Shown: one piece after another, positions 25,532-34,097 of the stretch | Layout: the number at the start of each line of letters is the position of its first letter | Numbering within the stretch: the first letter of the stretch is position 1 | Source of the DNA: Terriglobales bacterium | GTDB lineage: Bacteria > Acidobacteriota > Terriglobia > Terriglobales > Acidobacteriaceae | Length of the DNA: 64,000 nt | Direction of reading: 5' to 3' | NCBI GenBank assembly: GCA_035567895.1 | Contig: DATMPC010000060.1 | Span: 40,201 to 104,200, forward strand | Position numbers and translations under genes: made by a program | The notes under the pieces: generated by a model | Databases searched by the model: none | Told to the model about the DNA's origin: nothing | What the model saw: only the letters and a program-made list of their open reading frames with translations

Positions 25532-25945
25532 TTACACATGCTTGTCCAGTGCCTTTTGAATCGTGTCCTTGGGAACGTACCCCACGATCTGTTCTGCCAC
25601 TTTGCCATCCTTGAAGATCAGCAGTGTCGGAATTCCACGGACGCCGTAACGCATTGGTGTTGCGTTGTTAGCGTCAACATTCATTTTGTAGACCTTGGCC
25701 TTACCGCTGTATGCCTGCGCCACTTCGTCGACCACTGGCGACAGCGCCTTGCATGGCCCACACCAGGTCGCCCAAAAATCCACCATTACCAGCTGGTCCG
25801 ACTTGAGCACGTTCTGCTCGAAGCTTGCGTCGGTAACCTCCAGCACGGCTCCTGCCGCCGCCACCGGCGCGCCATTGTTGCTGGAGCGCGTAGCATCCTT
25901 CTCGGTCGTGGGCGTCGTGGGTGCGCCTTTTGTATCTATCGCCAT
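25532..25945 (-). CDS. trxA: Thioredoxin with N-terminal extension
   Basis: A 137-residue thioredoxin. The active site FWATWCGPC and the cis-Pro loop GIPTLLIFKDG are intact, so it should reduce protein disulfides in the cytoplasm. The core domain starts near residue 34 (VLEVTDASFEQNV). About 33 extra residues rich in Thr, Ala, Ser and Asn precede it, with no hydrophobic segment, so this is not a signal peptide. The start has GGAGAA just upstream. A terminator follows at 25466-25490, so it is probably monocistronic. Confidence 0.96.
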   Translation of the reverse strand: MAIDTKGAPTTPTTEKDATRSSNNGAPVAAAGAVLEVTDASFEQNVLKSDQLVMVDFWATWCGPCKALSPVVDEVAQAYSGKAKVYKMNVDANNATPMRYGVRGIPTLLIFKDGKVAEQIVGYVPKDTIQKALDKHV

Positions 25946-26102
25946 TGAATTTCTCCTGATCGGAAATAATCAACCCCAATCCTAGCATCACACCGCGGGA
26001 TTATCCGACCAACATAATAGATGACGGCAAGACCGAGAAAGTAGCAAGTGCCCCGGAAGCCCTTGCTGTGGTGCAACATACGGGCTCGCTGTGGGCAAGC
26101 CC

Positions 26103-26149
26103 AAAAATTAAAAGCGCCTGCCGGCCCGAAAGCCGCAAGCGCCCGGCAG
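26103..26149 (-). terminator. Terminator-like hairpin, minus strand
   Basis: CTGCCGG (26118-26124) and CCGGCAG (26143-26149) form a stem. On the minus strand it is followed by GCGCTTTTAATTTTT, a good U-rich tract. No gene ends immediately upstream on that strand, so it may end a small unannotated transcript or an extended one from the beta-CASP gene. Confidence 0.5.
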
Positions 26150-26185
26150 CCCTCCCCCAGAACTGCCTTCGAAAAGGAGAATATT

Positions 26186-26302
26186 GTGAGTCTCTGCCCC
26201 TGTAAAGACCTCTGTAGTAACTTCGTGGTAATCGCAAAAAGTTACCCAGTTGTGGAATTGCATCTGGCTGAAGCGTCAGGACTTGACCCTGAAATCTACT
26301 AG
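26186..26302 (+). CDS. Possible 38-aa small ORF
   Basis: A GTG-started frame beginning with residues V-S-L-C-P-C-K-D-L-C. AAGGAG lies about 7 bases upstream, which is the main reason to list it. It has three Cys in the first ten residues and no known motif. Weak candidate. Confidence 0.25.
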   Translation: MSLCPCKDLCSNFVVIAKSYPVVELHLAEASGLDPEIY

Positions 26303-26438
26303 CAGCGGTAGGGGATCAGGGGCCAAGGAGCGAAAGGCCGTTTCGCACCACCCGAAAGCGCAGGTTTTAAGGCGGGATCGAAGTGAGTTTCGAGTAGATT
26401 TTCGCCAGCCTGGGTAGGAGTGCTGTCTGACCTCAACA

Positions 26439-26608
26439 CTGTCATCCTGAGGCCCGCCGTTGGCCGAAGGACCTCCCGCGATGATCGGGACAAATATGCT
26501 GTCTGGTGGCTTTTCTACGAAGATCCTCCCTGAAAAAGCCAGGACACAGCAACGGACTTGATTCATTCCGGGAGGTCCTTCGCCAAAATCGGGACTCAGG
26601 ATGACAAT
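26439..26608. repeat. GTCATCCTGAG/GGACCTCCCG inverted pair
   Basis: The left arm (GTCATCCTGAGGCCCGCCGT to GAAGGACCTCCCG, 26441-26478) and right arm (CGGGAGGTCCTTCGCCAAAA to ACTCAGGATGAC, 26569-26606) are near reverse complements. The ~90 bases between the arms are non-coding. Confidence 0.88.
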
Positions 26609-26643
26609 TCTTTAGCTTTTGCGGCATTCTCCACAATCTGCTG

Positions 26644-28056
26644 TTAGGCGATCTCCACTTTCTGCAGCCACTGCGCCACGTCGACTTTCCAGCCGAGCTT
26701 TTGGGTAAGGGCATCGCGCAGCGCGGTCGCGGCCTGCGGTTCGCCATGAACCAGATATGTTTGGGATGGTTTCTGCTTGAATGTCGAGAGCCATTCCAGC
26801 AGCTCAGGTGTATCGGCGTGATCGCTGAACTGCTCCAGCGAGGCGATCTGCGCGCGCACGCGAACGTCCTCGCCGAACATTTTGATCGAAGCTGCGCCGG
26901 CCTTGATGAGAGCTCCCCGTGTGCCCGGCGCCTGGAAACCGATGAAGATCACAGTGTTCTTCGGATCGGGAAGGCGATGAATCAGATGGTGCACGATGCG
27001 TCCACCGGTGACCATGCCACTTGCGGAGATGATGATCATCGGAAAGTGCGCATCGTTGAGCTTGCGCGAGTCTTCTTGTTTTTGGTCGAAGAAAAAGCCG
27101 TCCCATTGAAGGGGAGATCCGTAGCGGGCGATCAAATCACGCGTGCGCGCTGTGTATTCCTCGGAGTGCTTCAGGAAGACCTGAATGGCCGAGATGGCCA
27201 TGGGACTATCGATGTGCACTGGGATCTTCGGAATCTGCTTCTCCTCCATAAGCTCTTTCAGGAGGAAGAGAAGCTTTTGCGCACGCTCTACGGCGAAGGC
27301 GGGAATTACCACGGTGCCGCCCCGCGCAGCCGTATCCGAAATCAGCTTCGCCAGCTCCGGACGAACGTCGCTCGTCGGGTGCAAACGATTCCCGTATGTG
27401 GACTCCATCACCAGTGTGTCGGCGGACTCACCTTCTCGCGGGCCGGAATGCTGGACCTTTCCCGGAGATACCTCATCATCGTGCACGCGGCCGATATCGC
27501 CGGTAAACAGCAGCTTCTTGCTCGCGCCATTCATCGTTAACGTGATCTCTACCATCGATGAACCTGCAATATGCGCAGCCGGCACAAAACGAAACGTAAA
27601 GGCCGGGCTGAGCTGTGTGGGTTGGTCGAAGGGGACAGGCTCGAAGTATTTGAGGGATTCCTGGGCTTCGGCAAGCGTGTAGAGAGGAAGCGCAGGATCA
27701 TGCTTCGACGTCTTGTTGCGATTGTAGTGAGCTGCATCTTCTTCCTGAAGATGTCCTGAATCGGGAAGCAGAATGCCGCAAAGATCGATCGTCGCCGGGC
27801 TGGCGTAAATCCTTCCGCGAAAGCCTTGCTTTACCAGCCTCGGAATCCATCCAGAGTGATCCAGGTGTGCGTGCGTGAGAATAACGGCATCGATCTCATT
27901 CGCTGGAATGGGCAACGGCTGCCAATTGCGTTCGCGCCACTGTTTGAGTCCCTGGAACAGACCGCAGTCAACTAATACCTGGAGATTCCCGGTGTTGATG
28001 AGATGTTTGGATCCCGTAACGGTACCGGCGGCGCCGAGGAATTGTATGTAGGCCAT
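26644..28056 (-). CDS. Metallo-beta-lactamase/beta-CASP RNA hydrolase
   Basis: A 470-residue beta-CASP protein related to the CPSF73/Ysh1 group of nucleases. Metal-binding motif HAHLDHSG lies at residues 62-69. PAAHIAGSS carries motif 3, FTGDIGR motif 4, and the beta-CASP insertion runs from about 200 to 390. SGMVTGGRIVHHLIHRLPD and QFSDHADT supply the downstream motifs A-C. Members cut RNA or degrade it 5' to 3'. The substrate is unknown. It lies 12 bases downstream of the M1-like gene on the same strand, so it may be in one operon with that gene and rlmB. Confidence 0.93.
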   Translation of the reverse strand: MAYIQFLGAAGTVTGSKHLINTGNLQVLVDCGLFQGLKQWRERNWQPLPIPANEIDAVILTHAHLDHSGWIPRLVKQGFRGRIYASPATIDLCGILLPDSGHLQEEDAAHYNRNKTSKHDPALPLYTLAEAQESLKYFEPVPFDQPTQLSPAFTFRFVPAAHIAGSSMVEITLTMNGASKKLLFTGDIGRVHDDEVSPGKVQHSGPREGESADTLVMESTYGNRLHPTSDVRPELAKLISDTAARGGTVVIPAFAVERAQKLLFLLKELMEEKQIPKIPVHIDSPMAISAIQVFLKHSEEYTARTRDLIARYGSPLQWDGFFFDQKQEDSRKLNDAHFPMIIISASGMVTGGRIVHHLIHRLPDPKNTVIFIGFQAPGTRGALIKAGAASIKMFGEDVRVRAQIASLEQFSDHADTPELLEWLSTFKQKPSQTYLVHGEPQAATALRDALTQKLGWKVDVAQWLQKVEIA

Positions 28057-28068
28057 TCAGCTTCCTTT

Positions 28069-29784
28069 CTATGGATGCCCAATTTTTATTGGTGTCGTGT
28101 TGTCGGACCGATCCGCTTCCGGCACGCTTCCGTCGTTAACCGTCAGATTGATTGGCCGGCTGCCGACTTCGATCCTAACGGCTACCTTGCCGTGGGCTGG
28201 AACAAGCTGGCGAGTTGGCACGTCTCCAGCCTCGGTGTGCACGATCACGGGCAGCTCTGCGCCCGCTCCCCCCTTGTTCTCGATCGTGGCTGAGACCAAA
28301 AAAATTCCTTGCAGGCTTGGGCGCGCATATCCGTTGCTCGCGGTGAACTCGGGAAGGCCACGGTCCTGATAGACCCAATCGTCAAAGAACCACTCCAGGT
28401 CCTTGTGTGAGTTCTTTTCCAGGAGCTTCTGGATGTATGAAGGTTCTTTGTCTGACTCAGGATCGTACTGCTGCAAGGAATCAAGCAAGACTCTTTGCCC
28501 GACGATCTCCCGCAGCATCCACCAGACATACATCGCCTTCGTGCGAAAGAAGACTTCACTCGTCGTGTTGACCAGGCTGTTGCTTTTCGCCGTTTCAGGA
28601 GCACCGGAGTCCACTAGTGTCAGCGGCGTGAGCCGTTGCTGCATGTAGCCGATAGCCGCGGCGCGCCCGTCTTGCTGTTCGCGCATGAGTGCCTGGGCCA
28701 GGTGCGCCGCTCCTTCGTAGATCCACGCCCGCGGCGACCAGAGGGTCTTATGCGCGAACATGTACGTGATCGTCACTTCGAGCGACTTGCGGTCGATCGT
28801 CTTCAACGGAGTGAGCAGAACCGTATCTGCGTCGAATGTCGTGTCTTCTGCTTCTGGGAGTTCAATCAGGGAAGCTGGAAAATCGGACTTGCCGGTAATC
28901 ATTGGCGTCGTGTCGCGAATCACCCGCGCATAATCCTGCGCTTGGGTTTGATGGTCAGGAAGGAAGTTCACGGAGAATGCAGTTTTGCCGGTCTCTTGTC
29001 GCGCTAGAGCGGCCTCATAAGGTCCAGCAACTAAGACAGGGCCAGTCAGACCGAGGTGTCCCCACCAATGCTCGATGATCGTCACGCTGCCTAAGAATTC
29101 AATGCGCACTAGCTGGGCATTGCTCAACACGCGATTCTGGTTATCCGTTTCAATCTGCACCCCCATCGTGGACAACGAGTGTCGCACTGACCATGCGCTC
29201 GTTTCCTCGAAGACGCGATTACCCTCGCTCAGCATCGCCGGATCCAGCGACACCGGGAACCAGAGCACGTGTCCTACGCCGCGAAGGCAGGTGAAGCTGG
29301 GCGTAATTCGGTCGTAGTCGGTGGCGGCTCGGATCACGAGCGGTACACCAAGTTGAGCGAGTCGAGTGGTATCGAGCGAGATGGTTCCGCTGTAGCCGAC
29401 TTCTATCTCGAGCGACGCTCCCGGAGCGATCGCTACCGGCAGAGTGACGATTGCCTCCTGGACATTCCCGCTGTGATCGAGATCGGAGCGGACTTTGGAT
29501 GTAGTGAAGGGAACTGCGTTGCCACTCTGCTTGATCGATGCCCACGTCAACGAGGATGAAAGTTGAAGCGGAAGCAGGCGCTGCGATTGAGCGGAATCAT
29601 TGCGCAGCGTGATTTTGCCACGAGCGAAGAGCGAGTCTGTCTGCGTTTCAATGCGAACATTGAGATCCCAATTCAGGAAAGTAAAGGCATTCCGATCTGG
29701 TTGCGAGGGCTTTTTAGGTTCCTGCGCCGTTGCACTCACCAGAGTCAACGCGATAACCAGGTAGGCAGTGCCCGGGAATCTCAC
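28069..29784 (-). CDS. Secreted M1-like protein lacking the zinc site
   Basis: A 571-residue protein with a signal peptide (residues 1-20, ending in SATA). The N-terminal beta domain (about 35-165) resembles that of M1 aminopeptidases, and the central region has a helical peptidase-like layout. Where M1 enzymes have HE-x-x-H, this protein has YMFAHKTLW (about 341-349), followed by WIYEGAAHL, which looks like the W-x-x-EG helix. The first His and the catalytic Glu are missing, so zinc hydrolysis is unlikely. The C-terminus has WFFDDWVYQDRGLPEF and a beta domain, as in tricorn-type M1 relatives. The start is GTG, overlapping the rlmB stop (GTGA), so the two are coupled. It may be a binding or scaffold protein. 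Confidence 0.75.
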   Translation of the reverse strand: MRFPGTAYLVIALTLVSATAQEPKKPSQPDRNAFTFLNWDLNVRIETQTDSLFARGKITLRNDSAQSQRLLPLQLSSSLTWASIKQSGNAVPFTTSKVRSDLDHSGNVQEAIVTLPVAIAPGASLEIEVGYSGTISLDTTRLAQLGVPLVIRAATDYDRITPSFTCLRGVGHVLWFPVSLDPAMLSEGNRVFEETSAWSVRHSLSTMGVQIETDNQNRVLSNAQLVRIEFLGSVTIIEHWWGHLGLTGPVLVAGPYEAALARQETGKTAFSVNFLPDHQTQAQDYARVIRDTTPMITGKSDFPASLIELPEAEDTTFDADTVLLTPLKTIDRKSLEVTITYMFAHKTLWSPRAWIYEGAAHLAQALMREQQDGRAAAIGYMQQRLTPLTLVDSGAPETAKSNSLVNTTSEVFFRTKAMYVWWMLREIVGQRVLLDSLQQYDPESDKEPSYIQKLLEKNSHKDLEWFFDDWVYQDRGLPEFTASNGYARPSLQGIFLVSATIENKGGAGAELPVIVHTEAGDVPTRQLVPAHGKVAVRIEVGSRPINLTVNDGSVPEADRSDNTTPIKIGHP

Positions 29785-30566
29785 GAACCGAGGCCCTTGC
29801 GCTGCTTGACCGGGACCTCGTTCGTTACCTCGGCTGGCCTCGCACGTCTCTGCCGGGCAACCTCATACATCACGATTGCACCTGCCACTGAGACGTTTAG
29901 CGAAGAAACCCTTCCCGCCATGGGAATCGAGACGAGGTAATCACACTTTTTTCGTACGAGATCGTGCAATCCGTGACCTTCAGCTCCCAATACGATGGCG
30001 CAATCCATTCGATAGTCGAGTTCGTCATAGCTGCGATCGCCGCGCTCGTCGAGACCAATGATCCAAAGATTGCGCTCCTTCATCTGCTCGAGTGTCCGTG
30101 CCAGGTTGACCACACGCGCGATGTTCACGTGCTCGGAAGCTCCGGCGGACGCTTTTGCGACCGTTGGGTTAACAGCCGCGGCCCGGCGCTCTGGGATGAC
30201 AACCCCATCTGCTCCGGCTCCATCGGCGGTGCGAATGAGTGCTCCGAGATTGTGGGGATCTTCTACGCCATCAAGCGCGACTACAAAGCTGTGCTCACCT
30301 TTTTTATGGGTGAGAATTTCGTCCAGTTCGGAGTAGTTTTTGCCGGCTACGACCGCGACCACTCCTTGATGGGACTTAGTTCGAGCAAGACGATCGAGCT
30401 GTTCGCGCGGCACGAAGCGCAACGAGATGCCTTCTTTTCGCGCGAGATCGATCACCGCCTGCAGTCGCTGGTCGTGACTATCGCGCGCAACTTCCACGTG
30501 GTCGAGCGAGCGACTGCGCGAAAGCAGAGCCTCTTCGACTGCATGGATGCCGTAAAGAACGTCCAT
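29781..30566 (-). CDS. rlmB: 23S rRNA 2'-O-methyltransferase RlmB (TrmH family)
   Basis: A 261-residue SpoU/TrmH methyltransferase that would methylate a guanosine ribose in 23S rRNA. The N-terminal substrate-binding domain begins MDVLYGIHAVEEAL. The knot-forming SPOUT domain has LDGVEDPHNLGALIRTADGAGADG, IVLGAEGHGL and SIPMAGRVSSLNVSVAGAI, the three family motifs. I start at ATG 30566, not upstream, because an earlier start would add 96 residues translated from repeat-rich DNA. The stop overlaps the start of the M1-like gene. Confidence 0.95.
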   Translation of the reverse strand: MDVLYGIHAVEEALLSRSRSLDHVEVARDSHDQRLQAVIDLARKEGISLRFVPREQLDRLARTKSHQGVVAVVAGKNYSELDEILTHKKGEHSFVVALDGVEDPHNLGALIRTADGAGADGVVIPERRAAAVNPTVAKASAGASEHVNIARVVNLARTLEQMKERNLWIIGLDERGDRSYDELDYRMDCAIVLGAEGHGLHDLVRKKCDYLVSIPMAGRVSSLNVSVAGAIVMYEVARQRRARPAEVTNEVPVKQRKGLGS

Positions 30567-30776
30567 TGGAATGAGTGTACAGCGTGCCGTCTTGCAGTCG
30601 CGGCGGCGTGTTCCCGTGAGTGCCTTCACGATGATGAGGTAGCGCGCAGACAGTGTCGGATGTGCGTTTGCACATTGGTTGCGTTTGGAATTCGTGCCGC
30701 TAGAAGCGGCACGAAAACCTGATGCGCGGCACGGAGAGACCTGAGCCTGCCAGAGACGCGCATGCCACCAGCATGG

Positions 30777-30878
30777 CAGAGACGCAGCATGCTGCGTCTT
30801 TACGACGCAGACTGGAACTGCCGGGCGGCGGTTTCTCCACACGCGCTCTCGCAAGGCGCAGCATGCTGCCTCTCTACC
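30777..30878. repeat. Two GCAGCATGCTGC-family copies
   Basis: AGAGACGCAGCATGCTGCGT followed by CTTTAC (30777-30802) is a near-perfect palindrome, and GGCGCAGCATGCTGCCTCTC (about 30855-30874) is a second copy 60 bases on. They sit in the divergent gap between rlmB and the thiolase gene. The segment just before (30750-30776) repeats GCAGAGACGC-like sequence in degenerate form. Confidence 0.8.
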
Positions 30879-30944
30879 TTTGTTATTCTGAAAAGTTGGA
30901 CCAATGCGGAATATCGCGTCTGGGCTACATCTTGAGGAGTTGCT

Positions 30945-32126
30945 TTGGAAGAAGTTTTTATTCTCTCCGCTGTCCGCACACCCATAGGCAAATTTGGGGG
31001 TTCACTCGCCCACATGACCGCCGCCGACATGGGAGTGGTTGCAGCCAAGGCTGCGCTGGAGAGTGCTGGAGTTTCGTCCGAAGGCGTCGAGGAGACGATC
31101 ATCGGCAACGCGCGCCAGGCCGGTGGAGGACCAAACGTCGCTCGGCAGATTTCCGTCCGCAGCGGGGTTCCCGAAACTGTACCTGCATACACGGTAAATC
31201 AGGCGTGCGCCTCCGGACTCAAGGCCATCTCTCTCGGGTTTCAGGAAATCGCAAACGGCAATCTGGATTGCGTGCTTGCAGGCGGCACGGAATCGATGTC
31301 GCGCCTACCTTATTACCTCGAGGGCGCGCGCTGGGGATACCGTCTTGGGAATCAGGAGCTGGTCGATGGCATGTATCGTGACGGATTCTTCTGCCCCATG
31401 GCCCAGATGGTAATGGGAGAGACCGCGGAAGTCCTTGCGCGCGAATTTCAAATCTCAAGGGAAGAGCAGGATCAGTATGCGTTGTGCTCTCAGCAGCGCG
31501 CTGAGCGCGCGATCCAAAGCGGACGCTTTGACGCGGAAATCGTTCCAGTCACAATCGAGAGCAGGAAGGGCACACAGGTGTTCGCGCGCGATGAGCATCC
31601 GCTGCCCCAGGCATCGCTCGACAAGATGGCAAAACTCAAACCTGTGTTTGCCGCAGATGGAACGGTGACAGCGGGGAATGCTTCGGGAATCACCGATGGA
31701 GCCGCCGCCGTTGTCCTGGGCAGCGGGGCCTTTGCGAAGAAACACAATCTCAAGCCGCTGGCGAGAATTGTGGGCGCCACAACTGCTGGAGTCGATCCGA
31801 AGCGCATGGGTATCGGTCCTGTACCGGCGTTGAAGAAGCTGGAAGAGAAGTACGGCATTAAGGCTTCAGCTGCCGATCTCATCGAGCTGAATGAGGCCTT
31901 TGCAGCGCAGGTGCTTGCCTGCGATCGCGAGCTGCACTTTGATCACGACAAGCTGAACGTCAACGGTGGATCGATTGCGCTCGGACATCCCATCGGCTGC
32001 ACGGGCGCGCGAATTACGGTGACCTTGCTGCACGAAATGATTAAGCGCAAGTCCAAGCTCGGGATCGCGACTTTATGCGTCAGTGGTGGGATGGGAATCG
32101 CTATGGCGATTGAAAACGTGGCGTAG
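30945..32126 (+). CDS. Acetyl-CoA acetyltransferase (thiolase)
   Basis: A 393-residue thiolase that condenses or cleaves acetyl-CoA units. Nucleophile Cys88 lies in NQACASGLKA. The C-terminal catalytic residues are in NGGSIALGHPIGCTGAR and CVSGGMGIA. Family length and the N-terminal VRTPIGKFGG fit biosynthetic-type thiolases. The start is TTG at 30945, with GAGGAG about 7 bases upstream and no nearby ATG in frame. It is alone on this strand between two repeat-rich gaps, so the pathway (beta-oxidation or acetoacetyl-CoA formation) is not set by context. Confidence 0.95.
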   Translation: MEEVFILSAVRTPIGKFGGSLAHMTAADMGVVAAKAALESAGVSSEGVEETIIGNARQAGGGPNVARQISVRSGVPETVPAYTVNQACASGLKAISLGFQEIANGNLDCVLAGGTESMSRLPYYLEGARWGYRLGNQELVDGMYRDGFFCPMAQMVMGETAEVLAREFQISREEQDQYALCSQQRAERAIQSGRFDAEIVPVTIESRKGTQVFARDEHPLPQASLDKMAKLKPVFAADGTVTAGNASGITDGAAAVVLGSGAFAKKHNLKPLARIVGATTAGVDPKRMGIGPVPALKKLEEKYGIKASAADLIELNEAFAAQVLACDRELHFDHDKLNVNGGSIALGHPIGCTGARITVTLLHEMIKRKSKLGIATLCVSGGMGIAMAIENVA

Positions 32127-32152
32127 CGCGACCCGGCACCATGTTTGAGCTA

Positions 32153-32327
32153 TGTGGCACAGCCGCCCTCGGCTGTGGCTCTTGCGGTTCATATCCAAGC
32201 TTCAAGACTCTCGGCCATGGTTCTTCCGGCCCTTCGGGCCTGGTCACGTACGCAACGCCAAAGTCGAGCTTGATCGCCAAAAATTGCGCTAGACCGAAAG
32301 CCACAGCCGAGGGCGGCTGTGCCACAT
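32153..32327. repeat. Long inverted pair, GCCGCCCTCGGC family
   Basis: Left arm ATGTGGCACAGCCGCCCTCG followed by GCTGTGGCT (32153-32181). Right arm AGCCACAGCCGAGGGCGGCT followed by GTGCCACAT (32299-32327). The arms are exact reverse complements over about 28 bases. The 117 bases between have no gene. The right arm covers the earliest ATG of the following sigma-factor frame, which is why I place that start later. Confidence 0.92.
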
Positions 32328-32405
32328 AGTTTTTTCGGTTTAGGTGTGCTTACCTTAAGAAACGTAAACTCATCCCGAATCAGGTACTTACGGCCCGGCG
32401 AATTG

Positions 32406-33041
32406 ATGCGACTTTTGCTTACAATCGCTCGTATTAACAGTCAAATGTTTAGAGCGGCAACTCGTCCGGTGGAGTGGACTCTACGAGAGAACGTTGAGAT
32501 CGCCCGTGGTCTGCGTCGGCGAGACCCGGATCTGCTCGACCGCCTGATCGAGCGCTATCAACATCGGCTGCTGCGTTACCTCGTCTTTCTTACCGGCAAT
32601 CGCGAACTCGCCGAAGACATCTTCCAGGAAACCTGGATCCGCGTGATGGAACGCGGCAAGCAGTACAACGGCCAATCAAAGTTCGATACTTGGCTCTTCG
32701 CCATCGCACGCCATCTCGTAATTGACTGGTCGCGCAAGAAGACCACGACTAGCCTAGAAGCCCTTCAGGAACAATTTGGCAACGAGCACGCATTCGATGT
32801 TCCTTTCGCGGGACCGTCTCCTTTTGACGCCGTTACCACGCGGGAGAATCGTGAGAGCGTGCAGGCCGCTTTGGGCCGGCTGGATTCGCTGCATCGCGAG
32901 GTGCTGGTGCTACGGTTCCACGAAGAGCTCTCGCTCGACGAGATTGCCACCGTGACCGGCGCGCCGCTTTCGACGGTGAAGTCGCGCCTCTATCGTGGAC
33001 TTGCTGCATTAAAGCCGGCGTTCGCGGAGGAACAACTATGA
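32406..33041 (+). CDS. ECF RNA polymerase sigma factor
   Basis: A 211-residue extracytoplasmic-function sigma factor. Region 2 spans about 45-115 (YLVFLTGNRELAEDIFQETW, then FDTWLFAIARHLVIDWSRKK). Region 4 spans about 150-205, with LSLDEIATVTGAPLSTVKSR as the DNA-binding helix-turn-helix. I choose ATG 32406 because the frame upstream lies in a repeat arm. Another ATG at 32445 is possible. Its stop overlaps the next start (ATGA), so it is coupled to the putative anti-sigma gene. It probably autoregulates; no clear promoter motif could be assigned by eye. Confidence 0.93.
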   Translation: MRLLLTIARINSQMFRAATRPVEWTLRENVEIARGLRRRDPDLLDRLIERYQHRLLRYLVFLTGNRELAEDIFQETWIRVMERGKQYNGQSKFDTWLFAIARHLVIDWSRKKTTTSLEALQEQFGNEHAFDVPFAGPSPFDAVTTRENRESVQAALGRLDSLHREVLVLRFHEELSLDEIATVTGAPLSTVKSRLYRGLAALKPAFAEEQL

Positions 33042-33532
33042 GCCGCTACGATCACGCGCGGGCTTTGGAACTTTCGAGCAGAGCTTTTGCGGACTTTCTT
33101 AGCGAGCGTGAGCAGACTTGGTTGAGCGAACATCTCGAGAGTTGCTCCGAGTGCAAGGCACAGCATGAGCAGTTGCACGCCGCGATCAGTGCACTGAAGA
33201 CCGTTTCCATCAGTGCCGGCAACGATTTGGTGCAGGGCACGCAGCGGCGCATTCGCGCGCTCTGTCTGCAGACTGCAGCACGACAACGCAGGATGCGTCC
33301 GATTTGGATCTCATCAGGCTTCGCATCTGTGTGGATGGCATGCAGTACGCCTTACCTTTGGCAGTCATTCGATGTCACCGGACATTGGCTGCACATTCCC
33401 GATTTGCTATGGCAGATGGCATTCCTGGTGGCATGGTTTACACCCGCGCTTACTGGCGCGGCAGTAGCCTTGTGGTTGCGTCCGCAACTCGCTCAAACTG
33501 CATCTAGGCAATTGGCGCGAGCTACTGCTTAG
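33038..33532 (+). CDS. Putative membrane anti-sigma factor (zinc-finger type)
   Basis: A 164-residue protein starting within the stop of the sigma-factor gene. The N-terminus carries a short zinc-binding anti-sigma motif, H-L-E-S-C-S-E-C near residues 31-38, of the H-x3-C-x2-C type. Two membrane helices follow (about 90-106 and 124-148). This is the standard layout of ECF anti-sigma factors: a cytoplasmic zinc-binding part that holds the sigma factor and a membrane part that senses stress. No large periplasmic domain is present. Confidence 0.85.
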   Translation: MSRYDHARALELSSRAFADFLSEREQTWLSEHLESCSECKAQHEQLHAAISALKTVSISAGNDLVQGTQRRIRALCLQTAARQRRMRPIWISSGFASVWMACSTPYLWQSFDVTGHWLHIPDLLWQMAFLVAWFTPALTGAAVALWLRPQLAQTASRQLARATA

Positions 33533-33557
33533 CTTACGAGTCGGCTCTAAGTAATTT

Positions 33558-34088
33558 ATGGATTACGCCAACGTAGAAGAACAGAAACCGCAGATTGCCG
33601 ATGAGATTCGTCTCATTCCGAAGTGGTCGGTGGCTCTTGCTGTTCTGATCTTTGCCGCCGTCCAGGCTACTGTTCACCTCTATCTGGCGAGGCACGATCA
33701 CAATCTGCCGCCGCGCGGGTTTCTGATCTTTTGGAGCGTTGCTTGGGGTACGGTTCTCGGTGTTTACACGCTTATGGTCGGTTACGTCACACGCGATGCC
33801 AAGCGCCGTGGGATGAACCTCGCGCTTTGGACTCCGTTGGTGATCTTCATGCCCGGCGCCATTGGGCTAGTGCTCTACTTCCTGCTACGACAGCCGTTGC
33901 TCGCTATTTGTCCGCAGTGCTCGGCGAGCGTTGTGCCGGGAATGAACTTCTGCCCCGAGTGCCGCTTTCAACTTGCTCCCACCTGTCCACAATGCCAGCG
34001 CACAGTTCGCATCACTGATTCTTTCTGCGGCAATTGCGGCGAGAACCTCACGGCAGATCACGTTTATCATCACCGCGAGCGACGTTAG
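33558..34088 (+). CDS. Membrane protein with C-terminal double zinc ribbon
   Basis: A 176-residue protein with three membrane helices (about 23-42, 55-76 and 92-110). After them come two zinc ribbons: CPQC with CPEC (about 118-135) and CPQC with CGNC (about 144-161). The ribbons are probably cytoplasmic. It follows the sigma/anti-sigma pair by 25 bases on the same strand, so it is likely in the same transcript and may modulate it, but that is inference. Such fusions are common but uncharacterised. Confidence 0.8.
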   Translation: MDYANVEEQKPQIADEIRLIPKWSVALAVLIFAAVQATVHLYLARHDHNLPPRGFLIFWSVAWGTVLGVYTLMVGYVTRDAKRRGMNLALWTPLVIFMPGAIGLVLYFLLRQPLLAICPQCSASVVPGMNFCPECRFQLAPTCPQCQRTVRITDSFCGNCGENLTADHVYHHRERR

Positions 34089-34097
34089 GTGTCGGAC

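Larger units (their letters stand above)
25946..26643. other. Spacer with terminator-like hairpin, small ORF and inverted repeat
   Basis: About 700 bases between thioredoxin and the beta-CASP gene. It holds a hairpin at 26118-26149, a possible 38-residue ORF at 26186-26302, and an inverted repeat pair at 26439-26608. I see no larger gene. Confidence 0.6.
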
